From contig OX638133.1 in NCBI GenBank assembly GCA_951804985.1, forward strand, positions 34,807,963 to 34,871,962: DNA of 64,000 nucleotides, given 5' to 3'. This document shows positions 1-10,051 of this stretch, in pieces; position 1 is the stretch's first letter; each line of letters starts with the position of its first letter. The notes beneath the pieces were generated by a model that did no database searches, had not been told where the DNA came from, and worked only from the letters and a program-made list of their open reading frames with translations. A program made the position numbers and the translations under genes. Source of the stretch: Dryomyza anilis. Taxonomy: Eukaryota; Arthropoda; Insecta; Diptera; Dryomyzidae.

Positions 1-504
1 CATCAAATATTATTTTTCATTTGATATTCCCGCTATTTAACACACCCAACTTCAATATAAGGTTCTTTGAATTATATGTATTTGGTTATTCGTGATTGTT
101 ACTGGGTGACAACGAATTTAAAAATAATAGCATTTACTGATTATATGTATGTTTGGAATAACAAAATCATAATTAAATAATAACGCTGCCTACTTTTATC
201 GCTCAGTAACACTCACATTAATACTTTGCATATAGTTCAAAAAATCTTTTTGGTGGAAGAATTTGTTTAAGTACCGCCGATTACTGTTAATACGAGAAAG
301 TGGCTGTTTGTGAAATATCCAATTAATCCGTAATTCACTGAACTCAAAATAGGAACTATAGATGGAAATAAAATTATTAAGTTTAAATAAAAGATGTGTA
401 ATAAAAAAAATAAGAGATTCATTATAGAATATAAATAAAAAAAAATGTAATTTTAAAAAAAGGAAAAATGAATATTGTGTAAAGAAGTTATTAGCACTTA
501 ATTT
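1..504. other. AT-rich spacer, nothing recognised
   Basis: Homopolymer-rich AT sequence without repeats shared elsewhere in the window that I could see and without a credible reading frame. Confidence 0.5.
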
Positions 505-760
505 ACTTTGTTTTCATTAAAATTAAATGTAAACATAAATATGTTTACGTGTAAATAAACTGTTCTTCACATTCAAACATATATATATGTTTGCAAGAAC
601 GCAGAAAATTATTTATTCTGGACATAAATATGTTTGAAAGAAAAAAAAATATGTTTGGATTATTATAATAATGTTTTACAATAAAATAATACTTTTGTTT
701 GCATAAAGCTCCAAAGATAATATGCAAAATTATGTTTGGGAGAGCCCTTTTTTTGTAGTG
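505..760 (+). repeat. 'ATGTTTGGGAGAGC' dispersed repeat, copy 1
   Basis: AT-rich stretch with many 'AAACATA/TATGTTT' motifs, ending 'AAAATTATGTTTGGGAGAGC' and a T-run. The same end occurs at 32499-32530. The hAT-like element at 769 sits just beyond its right end. Left boundary not defined. Confidence 0.4.
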
Positions 761-768
761 TGTGGTGA

Positions 769-1836
769 CAGGGTTACCGTTATGCGACTAAAGTGGCAAA
801 ATGCGACCTTTTTATTGCCATGAGACGACTTTTAAAAAATTACCTTATTTTGCGACTTTTTAGAATTTTGGAATGTCAAAAGTCACTATTTAGATTTATT
901 TAAATTATTTCAGAAAAATTTATTAAAATAGACCTCTAAGACATTTTTAAAGTTCCGGACCATAAGTTTAAAAAAAATAAATATTTCAAATTCGGATATT
1001 GTAGTCAGAGCAAATAATGTTAAAAATCGTAAATTTAAAAATTCTCCGATTTGTGACAAATAACCTAACAAGTTGTCAGTTATAAGTGATCGATCATGTC
1101 GTTAACAAAAAAATTCTAAAAAGTGGGAAAACAAATTGTGTAATTATTGCAGAGATGTGTATCCCAGGAAACTGATAGAAATATGACCATTCGGTTTCGA
1201 GAGCCCAACAATCAATAGGAGATGTGGCAAAACATTTGCCCATTCTCAGAAAGTAAAGATCAGATTTAAATTGAGATCATTTAAAATTCCAAATAAAAGT
1301 GATCAAATGTGATCAATATTGAAATTTTATAAAACTAAAAAGTTTTTTATTTGTGATATGATTTTTCTTTTTTCCATGTTAATTTTTTTAGTTATGAATA
1401 TAAGAAAAATTAAAAAAAAAAATGTTTATTATCGAAAACAAGTAAAATCACGATAAGACAACACGGATAAGATTCTGATCGTTTTGCGAATCTTACAACC
1501 CAAAAGATTCTTACAAGTCAAAAGAACAAATAACGTATTTGGAAATTATTTCTTTATATTTTATTTTAATTGAAAACTTAGAATCGCTTAGTAAATTACA
1601 CAAAATTTTTGAGTACAAGGCGTATGACACAATTTTTTCTTATAAAAATATTGGAATTATCTGGAATTCGGTGGCAAATATGAAATATTTGTACCTTTGT
1701 TTTTTTTTTTTTATAAATTAATTATTTTTGTTACGCTACATTGTTAATAAATAAAGACAAAAAATACATGTTGCGACTTTTTTGACCGGGTGCGCCTTTT
1801 GTTGACACTTTTTCAAAATTCTCAACGGTAACCCTG
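769..1836. mobile_element. Non-autonomous hAT-like element with 8-bp TSD
   Basis: Terminal inverted repeats CAGGGTTACCGTT (769-781) and AACGGTAACCCTG (1824-1836). Flanking 8-mers TGTGGTGA (761-768) and TGTGGTGT (1837-1844) match at 7 of 8 positions. The 5' CAGGG and 8-bp duplication are the hallmarks of hAT transposons. The interior (1.07 kb) is AT-rich and has no transposase frame. Confidence 0.75.
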
Positions 1837-1876
1837 TGTGGTGTGTGCTTTAAGAAATCATAAATTTAAAAGATGT

Positions 1877-2073
1877 TAAACTCTAATCACACGATTGACT
1901 AAATAACATCAATTTCAGTTTGCATCAATTCAAAAATTGATATATATTGTTGATGCTCGAGTCGTCAACAAAAATTGACTAGTTGATGCTTTTTCAAATT
2001 TTGTATTGAAACTGACACAAAAATAACAAAACGCGAACTAATCTTATAGATTCATCAAGTCACAGAAGTTAAG
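1877..2073. mobile_element. Small MITE, family R, copy R1
   Basis: Starts 'TTAAACTCTAATCACACGAT' and ends near 'TCATCAAGTCACAGAAGTTAA', roughly inverted. The core, with 'AACATCAATTTCAGTTTGC' and 'GTCGTCAACAAAAATTGACT', is shared with the split copy at 15422-16660. This copy is uninterrupted, so it serves as the empty site for the foldback insertion there. Confidence 0.6.
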
Positions 2074-2162
2074 TTCAAATTAATTTTGTTGCTATTAAAA
2101 TTGACCGCATTTATAAAATAATATTCTGAACTAATTAAAGTTTTTATTATTAATAGTAAAGT

Positions 2163-2720
2163 GATGCATGGGGTAATGTGGAAAATTGCAATTTTTGGAA
2201 CAGACGAACAATTGTCAAGTTCATCTAAATATGGTATCTTATTTTTCAGCCATGATTATAATCAAATTAATACTTTTTCATTGCAATGACAAAATATTTT
2301 TGAAAGTGTTTTAGAGTACTGGTATTTGCTATCATAAAGGGAAGAATTTTATCATTTTGAATTAAGCCGGTATGTTTAAATTGATCGCATATTTTATATC
2401 TTTTGAAATACAAACGGGGTTTGTAAATAATACAACGTTGCCTTAATGGAGCAAATTGCGATATTTTGGTAAATGCCCGATTTACATTGTATCTTCTGTG
2501 AGTCTCACTGTATCTTCTGTGAGTGCACCCCTAGGAGATACAGTGAGACTCACAGACGATACAATTTAAATCGGGCAAAAGTGGGGAACATTTTCTGGGA
2601 TAAAGTCAGAAACGTAATTTAAGCAATGTTTGTTGTAATTTTAGTGAAAATGTTGTGTTATATGAATTATTTAATTTGTTGAGCCATGATAAAATTTTAA
2701 TCGTCGCCACTTTTTAATCA
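2163..2720 (+). mobile_element. Dispersed element family Q, copy Q1 (contains a palindrome)
   Basis: Reverse-complement similarity to 33766-34866: 'GGTAATGTGGAAAATTGCAA' at its left matches the other copy's right end. The 'GCAATGTTTGTTGTAATTTTA' region and the 'TGTTTAAATTGATCGCATAT' region also match. A palindrome at 2471-2578 is absent at the matching place of the other copy. Right boundary uncertain. Confidence 0.55.
2471..2578. mobile_element. 108-bp palindromic insertion
   Basis: Near-perfect inverted repeat: the left arm GCCCGATTTACATTGTATC... is answered by ...GATACAATTTAAATCGGGC. Arms are ~43 bp with a ~20-bp loop around CACCCCTAGG. Inserted into element Q1. Confidence 0.7.
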
Positions 2721-4050
2721 AAACCAAAAATTTCACTTCAATGAGATAAGACCTGAATTGGAGAAGAAAACAGAGAATCGAACAGGAGAAAAAAGCATGA
2801 ATTGACCCATATTACGTATTAATGTTAAATTCAAAATGATTTGTGGTTCAAAGTATTATTATTGTTCTATTTTCTAAAGTTTATAAACTTAGTTTTCAAA
2901 ATATGTTGAGTTTCATTAGCAAAAAAATAATTTTACAAAATTTATATTAAATTTAATTTTAAATTTTAATTTTAATAAATCGGAACTTTATATTATAGTA
3001 AAATTTTAACGTACAGAATATAATAAAATAAAAATTCTTTCATTAACCACATTTTCTTACCGTGTATGCTTTGCGGATGTGAAATCGTCCACAACAATAC
3101 CATTGGAACTGCGTTAGATTAACTCATCGTCCTCGTGCTGGTATTTTTTTCTAACTCTTGTAAAATTTATGTTTTTAGGAAATTAAATTTCCCTTTAGCA
3201 TCGTATACCACACATTAAAATTTTTTGTGTGATTTATATATATTTTTTTTTTAATTTTTCAAACTTGCAATAATTTTAAATAAGGCGTTGAAAGAAACGT
3301 AAAAGCGTAATTTTTCATCAGTCAACGTAATTTTCATAATTTTCACGCATTTGTGTACGTGCGTGCGTCGTGCGTTCGTGAGTCCGTGTGTGTTTGCATG
3401 CATATGTATTGCATCAATCACTGTTTGCATCTGTGACAGCTGAATGTTTTGTATATATTTTTATTGTTGTCCCTCTTTTACAGGCACGGGCTTGGGCACA
3501 GTCACGGGCACAGCAATTGAGTGCATTTCGCGAACGGCGGGCGAGTGCATAAAATTGAACAATTTATGGCTTTATTACGTTTACGTGTCTCGTCTGCATC
3601 ATTGTCGTTGTGGTCTAGTGAATGTATGTATGTGTGTGTAATTGGGTTTTAAAGTGAAATTTTGTGAAAAGTTTTTGGACGAAAATTTATAGCCATTTAG
3701 GGACTTTACAGGGTAGAACATTAATAATTTAACTCCAGAAACCACTGCTTATAACATATTTCAGATTTAGTAAATAGAAAATTTGTTAAATATGTAAATT
3801 CGTTATTAATATAACCCATATATAACCGAAAGATGCAATTTGTGGTATTTTGTTGAAAGATTTAAGCAATCAAAGGAGAAATTTGTATTAACAGTTGTAT
3901 AAATTGTGCGCGTACGCAAAATTTAAATTTCCCCCTGATTACATCCGGAGACAATTTTATTTGTCATTTTTGAGGAGTATTTCGTGCATATTTTCGGAAA
4001 ACATTAAATATACATTACTAAAAGTAGACCAATGTGAGGCTTATATACAT
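2721..4050. other. Unannotated spacer
   Basis: Mostly AT-rich. A slightly GC-richer part at 3355-3650 has GTGCGT repeats and a short open frame after a pyrimidine-rich 'TTTTACAG' that resembles a splice acceptor. I see no recognisable protein there. Confidence 0.4.
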
Positions 4051-4820
4051 TATACCCTACACCTATGAGGTACAGGGTATATTAACTTTGTGCATATATT
4101 GTAACGCCCCTTAGGAGGCGTGTCCGGTATGGAAAAGTCAGGAAAAGTCAAAAATAAGCATCACTACCCGAGTCCGTTTAGCCATGTCCGTCTGTCTGTC
4201 TGTCCGTCTTGCTGTCTTGCTGCCCGAATACAGAATAACTTGAGAAATACTGATCCGAATACGATGAAATTTCGTCTCAATATATTTTAGCTAAAAGTAG
4301 GAACTGAGTTTGAAAATGAGCCAAATCGGTCAACGGACACGCCCACCTTCCATACAAGTCACTTTTATATAACTTTTTCGGAACTAATAACTCGAAAATT
4401 ATTCAAGGTATAGTTATAAAATTTAAAACGTATTGTTATAATTCACCTAAAAATATGTGGTCCAAAAATGGGCGTGATTCGCCCACTTTTTTTCCTTATT
4501 TCCCTGGTTTTCATAGTGGAAATTTGATCCGTAAATTATTAAAATAAAATCTATTAAATATTAGCCTTTCAAAATTTTAAATACAGGCGTGGTCCGCCCA
4601 ATTATATTTTTCAATTTTTTTTTTAGTTTTTTATACTTTATATAAATTTTTAAATTATGGGGATATAAGACGTAAATTTCTGATATATGAATTATATTCT
4701 TAGGTTTAATATCCCCACCAAAGGTGTAGGGTATTCCTTAGTCGGGCCCGACCGACTATAAAAATCCGCCCCATGTGACCGAACTTACCCATGCGACCTA
4801 ACTTTCCCAACTCGTTTTTG
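4051..4820 (+). mobile_element. DINE-1/INE-1-like element, family A, copy A1
   Basis: Full-length copy, about 770 bp. It opens with TATACCCTACACC...GGTACAGGGTATA, which can form a subterminal hairpin. Next come 'GTAACGCCCCTTAGGAGGCG', 'ACCCGAGTCCGTTTAGCC', a (GTCY)n microsatellite core, and blocks with 'GGTCCAAAAATGGGCGTG' and 'GCGTGGTCCGCCCA'. It ends 'GGTGTAGGGTATTCC', then 'GTCGGGCCCGACCGAC' and 'CCCAACTCGTTTTT'. This order of parts is that of Drosophila DINE-1/INE-1 (Helentron-related, non-autonomous). No coding capacity. Confidence 0.8.
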
Positions 4821-6627
4821 TTTAATATTGTACAATTTTTAAGATTTTCTGTTTCTTTTTAAAATGGCCAGAAAAAATGCCAGTTTCGATGCAAATTTTG
4901 CCTGTGACTTTTGAAAGTTTTTCAAAAATTATTTCTAAACTACCATGACCAAAAATTTTAACTATATTTATTTTATTATAGAAATTAAAATCTAATTATT
5001 TAAAATTCATCTCACGACTTCCATTTTACATATATTTGCTGGAAATATTACCGGAATACTAACGAAAAATTTAAGAAAGTTTGTTTCGAAAATATATCGA
5101 AATATATGGATATTTATACACAGATTTTGCTAAAATCTTCGTTTTGAACGATACGATTCTCATAAGGTTTCATTTATTCTAGTGTTTTACGGAATATTCT
5201 TTAATTATTTCGCAAAAATGTCAAAAAGTTTGATGGATTACACTTTGATCCATACGGGACATTAGTACGCTTGAAACTTAAATATCTCGAAGGAAAATTA
5301 ATAAAATGATTTTATTTGTGAAAAGTAGTATTTAAATAACAGTGAATAACAGCACACAATGACATTAGAGAATTCTATACGGTAGATCAAACGATTTAAA
5401 TTAAATAGTGATTTATGCGGAAAGGACAAACCCGGAAGTACATGTCGAGGTTCATATGGAAATTCCAAAAAGTCAGATGAATTATTTAGAAACATTGTTG
5501 AGATAATTTATCTTATTTTTGTAATGTACATTTTGTGCCTAGTTTGTAGTTATTTGGCAACAAATTACAGAATAATTCCGGACGTTTCGTATGGGAATTA
5601 TCATAGTGATTCATAGTGATCATAGTTTTTTTTCTAAAAATAATTTTATATCTGAATGTTAATAATTTTTTTTTTACGGAATAAATAGTGAAGTATTAAT
5701 CGAATTTCCAGTTTTTTTTTAAAGTTTACTATCTTTGAGAAAATATTTTATACTGTGATTTTATACTTTTGTTACCCGAAGTTCCGGACGGGAACTTTAG
5801 GTACTGTGAAACCTTTTTTTAGAAATACTACGAAATCGATTTTTACATTTTTGAAAATACCGAGGAATTCAGATTTTATAAACAGAGCATTCAACTATTT
5901 AAAAAAAATGATTAGTTTAATGTGATAATAAATGTATCTTTTTGGTTCCATACGGGACAATAGGACACTGTTATACAAAAATAAAAATTTGTGTGTTATT
6001 TTAATTTCAATGAGTATTTTTTAGCTTTAGAAATATTAATTAGGGTTTGGTTCGATAAATCGATATTTAAAAAATCCAAACTGAAAATACCGAAGACAAA
6101 TTTGTAGAAAAAAAAATACCGAAACCTTAAAATGTCGAGAAAAAAGTGGCGCAAACAAAAATGACGAAAACTAAAAACGTCGAAATTTTAAATCATTTTT
6201 AACCGAAAAGTTTAGAAAATGTCGAATGTCGAAAAAAAATTGTTGTGTAAGAAAAATAATTTAGTAAGCAAAAAATTTACAAATAAATATTATAAAATAC
6301 GAAGATAAAGATTAAAAAATATATATATATATATTTTTAACACAGACACCACAATTATAAGTCCGATCGTTGAGAAAATACGAATCTTCAGTACGAATTC
6401 GAATTTTTAGCCACTTAGGATCCGTGCACAATGGTATTCAATCCACTACGACAAAACATAATTCCATTCCGCATGGATCTTAGAGTAGGAATCTCCTTAC
6501 GTATTCGTATGGAGATTCATATTTTCGCTATGACTGGACTCAGAATTGAGGTGAGAACATACCAGAAGTTGCAAATATTAATTTAAAACTATAAATACTA
6601 CTAAAAAAAATAATTTAATTTGTGCTA
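4821..6627. other. Unannotated AT-rich spacer with a recurring 'CCATACGGGAC' motif
   Basis: The motif 'CCATACGGGACA' recurs near 5251 and 5950, and 'TTCCGGACG' near 5577 and 5782, which suggests an old diverged repeat. No coding frame is credible. A (TA)n run lies near 6320. Confidence 0.35.
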
Positions 6628-6629
6628 TA

Positions 6630-8100
6630 TCGACGCCTCTTACGAAAACCCACACGTTTCAATTTGCTTACGTAAAACAGCACCTTTTTCGAAACTACCA
6701 TAAGAAGCTCCAGTTCAGTTTCCCCACGAAAACAACCACATCTTTATTATATCCAAGAAATGAACCATACATGTTTTATAGCCACGAAATAAAGTATAAC
6801 TCTATTTTCGCCACGAAAAGAAACACTTTTATATTTAGCTATGAAAAAAAGCTCATCTATCATTTCCCCAAGAATAAAATCATTCATATTTTTTCAAGAA
6901 AGTTATCCCAGTAGACTGTTTGTGCACAAGAGCAAACTTAATTTGAAAAATGTGTTCCTTTGGGATTTGGACAGAACCCACTTCCGCGTCATTGGACAAT
7001 TTTTTGGAAAAAATTATTTCTTCGGGATTTGCCCAGAACCGACTTTCGTCATTGGACAATTTTTTGGAAATTTTTGGAAATGTGTTCCTTTAAGATTTCG
7101 CCAGAATCCACTTGCGTCATTGGAAAAATTTAATCCTTTGGGGTTTGACCAGAACCCACTTGCGTCATTGGACAATTTTTTGAAAAAATTTGTTCCTTTG
7201 GTATTTGGCCAGAACTCACTTGCGTCATTGGACATTTTTTTGGAAAATATCTTCCTTCAGGATTTGGCCAGAACCCACTTGCGTCATTGGAAATTTTTTT
7301 TTTGGAAAAATGTCCACTATTGAGATTTGGCCACAACCAACTAACGTCATTGGAATTTTTTTTGGAAAAAATGTGTTCCTTTGGGATTAGGCCAGAACTC
7401 ACTTTCGTCATTGGACAATTTTTTGGAAACATTTATTCCTTTGGGATTTGGCCAGAACCCACATTGGAAATTTTTTGTGAAAATTGCTTCCTTTAGGATT
7501 TGGCCAGAAGTCATTAGACATTTTTTTGGAAAATTTCTTCCTTTAGGATTTGGCCAGAACCCACTTGCGTCATTGAATCTGGCCAAATACGAATAGAACA
7601 CATTTTTCAAAAAAGTCCAATGACGCAAATGGGTGCTATCGCACCTGCATGTTTATATATGCCTAATGGAATAGTTTCATTGGAACAGTTTCAGCAAATA
7701 ATGTCCAGTGACACACCTGAAAACCATGTCACCAATGAAAAATCAACAAATATAGTTATAATACAATATCACCTCCATCATCATCAACATTGTGTGACTT
7801 CTTACCCACAAAATTGTCTATTCGGATATCTATATCGAAAATACATATATGCTTTTATTCGTGATGAAATTGAAAATGTACTTTTGTGCATAGATACAAT
7901 ATAAATGTGTTTCTGTTCGTGGGAAATATAAAGTTATGCTTCTGTTTGTAGAGAAAATGTGAATGAAGTTCTTTTCGTGGCTAATACAATTTAATGCTTC
8001 TTTTCGTGGATAAAATAAATGTATGCTTGTTTTAATAAATTTTATTTTTAAAGTACCGTTTTTCGTAAGAAAACGTATGGGTTTTCGTAAGAGGCGTCGA
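6630..8100. mobile_element. TIR element (TA target) carrying a minisatellite
   Basis: Terminal inverted repeats 'TCGACGCCTCTTACGAAAAC' at 6630 and its reverse complement ending at 8100, extending about 30 bp. Both are flanked by TA (6628-6629 and 8101-8102), which fits a Tc1/mariner-type non-autonomous element. Subterminal 'CCACGAAA' motifs on the left are mirrored by 'TTTCGTGG' motifs on the right (for example 7974-7982 and 8004-8010). The centre is a ~59-bp minisatellite. The open frames across it on both strands are by-products of the repeat. Confidence 0.7.
6949..7585. repeat. ~59-bp minisatellite, about 11 units
   Basis: Units of the form 'TTTGGGATTTGGCCAGAACC', then 'CACTTGCGTCATTGGACAAT', then 'TTTTTGGAAAAA'. 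The units diverge and vary in length by a few bases. Reading frames of 60-160 codons appear on both strands because the unit lacks stops, with no sign of selection for protein. Confidence 0.85.
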
Positions 8101-8103
8101 TAT

Positions 8104-9560
8104 TATGCCATCAAAATACCATTCTGAAATTTCGAAACCCAAAATTCCATTGGTATCGCAGAAGGTGAGTTGCAACCCCTATCGATTTGGTATGGAATGG
8201 CTCAAATAAGATTTGAAATAAATATATCAACATTTTTATATTTCGACATTTTAATTTTCGACATTTTTTGCTCCTATAAAAAAATGTGTGCTTATTTATT
8301 TTCAAATTTTTCTAGACATTTACTCGTCGGAGTAAAAGTCCTACCTGTTACGAATTTAGTAAATTTATTAATTTCTATGGTTGTTCTTAAAAAAGTTTTT
8401 TTTATAAAATTAAAATCTTTATTTAAAAAAATAAAATTTTTATTGAATTTGTAAAAACCAATAAACCAAAACGTGGATTTGATACAGAGCAAAGTTACTA
8501 CAACTTAATTGGACTTTACCAACTGGATTTTTGTACACCTTAGTATAAATTTTACTAGGGTCACAATCGTTAGCTGATCATTATATTTTTAACTGGTCAT
8601 AACCCGACCATTAACATGTCACACATGAACAGACTATGATTTATTTCTTCCCTAATATCATAAATTTCTATAAGGTATTCCCATACAAAACGTGTGAATA
8701 TGTTAAATTTGTGTAGAATGAATTTTATGAGGTAGAATGATAGTGTCACCAATTTAGTCTAATCATCAGTTTGGAACTAAATTCGACTCAATCAAGTCCA
8801 ATACAAAATATTTATATTTCTTGGAGAAATTTATCGAAGTTAAAAAACACGGTTATGGTATGATCATGGTCGAAATCAAGAATAAATTCCCGACAATTGC
8901 TCTACCTTAAATTTCTACTAGGGATATCCGAATTCAGATAGATACCATTATTTTGTGAGCAAGTTTAGAACACATAATTCAAATGAAGTTAAATCGACAA
9001 TAATTCCAAAGCTCTGATCTTTTAATATGTATATTTCTAAATCGATTTCTAAATCGTTTCAATATTTCTAATGAAAAAAAATGGCTTTTAAGATATATTC
9101 ATCGCCTAGACATTTCAGATCGGAACCTCTTTAAGTTTTTTATAATTTGAGTGAATAATAAAACATTGGGTTCAAATAGACAACAATTTAATTTAATTAT
9201 TTTTGAGTACTAATTTTATTTTTATTTTAATTTTCTTATTTTGCAAGAGTACCACCAAATCCATCCACCGTAAATACACTTTTTCACCTGTACAAAATCC
9301 ATAATTAAATTTATCGATCAGAAATATCGATGATTTTATTGCAACTTTTAATAAAAAACTCTAAAGAAATAATTGTAGTGAGTCGTATATGAAATACCCA
9401 ATGAAACTATTTGTTTTCTAGTTTCAATTCGGGTTAATTCAAAGGAATTTGGAAAATTGATTGAAAAACAATTGCGGGATAACATAAACTTAAAAAAAAT
9501 ACGAAATATGTTTAAAATATTTGCAAACTTAGTAAATATGATCGGTACTTAAAAGAACAT
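8104..9560. other. Unannotated AT-rich spacer
   Basis: No gene seen. A fragment near 8895-8935 ('CAATTGCTCTACC' ... 'ATTTCTACTAGGG') resembles the right end of the MITE at 57773-58193. Confidence 0.4.
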
Positions 9561-10051
9561 CTGTTGTAGCATCGCAGCAATAAAACTACAACCTGCTCCT
9601 CGTAGAAAATATGTCGGATATGGCAGCTTGAGCAGCACAGCACGTGTCCTCGTAAACTGTACAAAATATTTGCGCAAATAAATCGAGCAATTAAAAAACC
9701 GCACGTAAAAATGAAACGAACTTCATTTTATTTACTTTTACTTTTGGGCCACGAATGCGAATGTGTTTGTTTTTTAATTTCCTGGTAATTACGAGAGGCA
9801 ACACAAATAACAACAACAGCAGCAAAAATAACAAACAAATAAACGTGGCCAGTTTGGAATTTTAAGGACCTCGTAATCGAGCTCATTATGTGCAAACAAA
9901 CAAACAAAAACAACACAAAACAAAATATTTAACGAACGATGAGCTGAAAACTAAAAGCAAATTAAAATAAGTAATGAGAAAAATATTAACAATAAAAAAA
10001 TAATAATTTAAATAGTTGCAGAATACGAAAAATACAAATCTAAAAACACTG
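9561..10051. other. Less AT-rich unique stretch
   Basis: Non-repetitive sequence with 'GTCGGATATGGCAGCTTGAG' and CA-rich tracts. No splice-consistent coding frame recognised. Could be conserved non-coding DNA; that is inference from texture only. Confidence 0.3.

Noticed and set aside
3444..3641. Short frame 'MFCIYFYCCPSFTGTGLGTVTGTAI' after a 'TTTTACAG' acceptor-like site
   Set aside because: Could be an exon, but no partner exon or homology was recognised and the frame ends in TG-repeat translation.
6841..7628. Overlapping open frames of 66-160 codons on both strands with repeated 'GFGQNPLASLDNFL'-type peptides
   Set aside because: They exist only because the 59-bp minisatellite unit lacks stops in several frames; units change length and frame, and no start or splice signal supports a protein.
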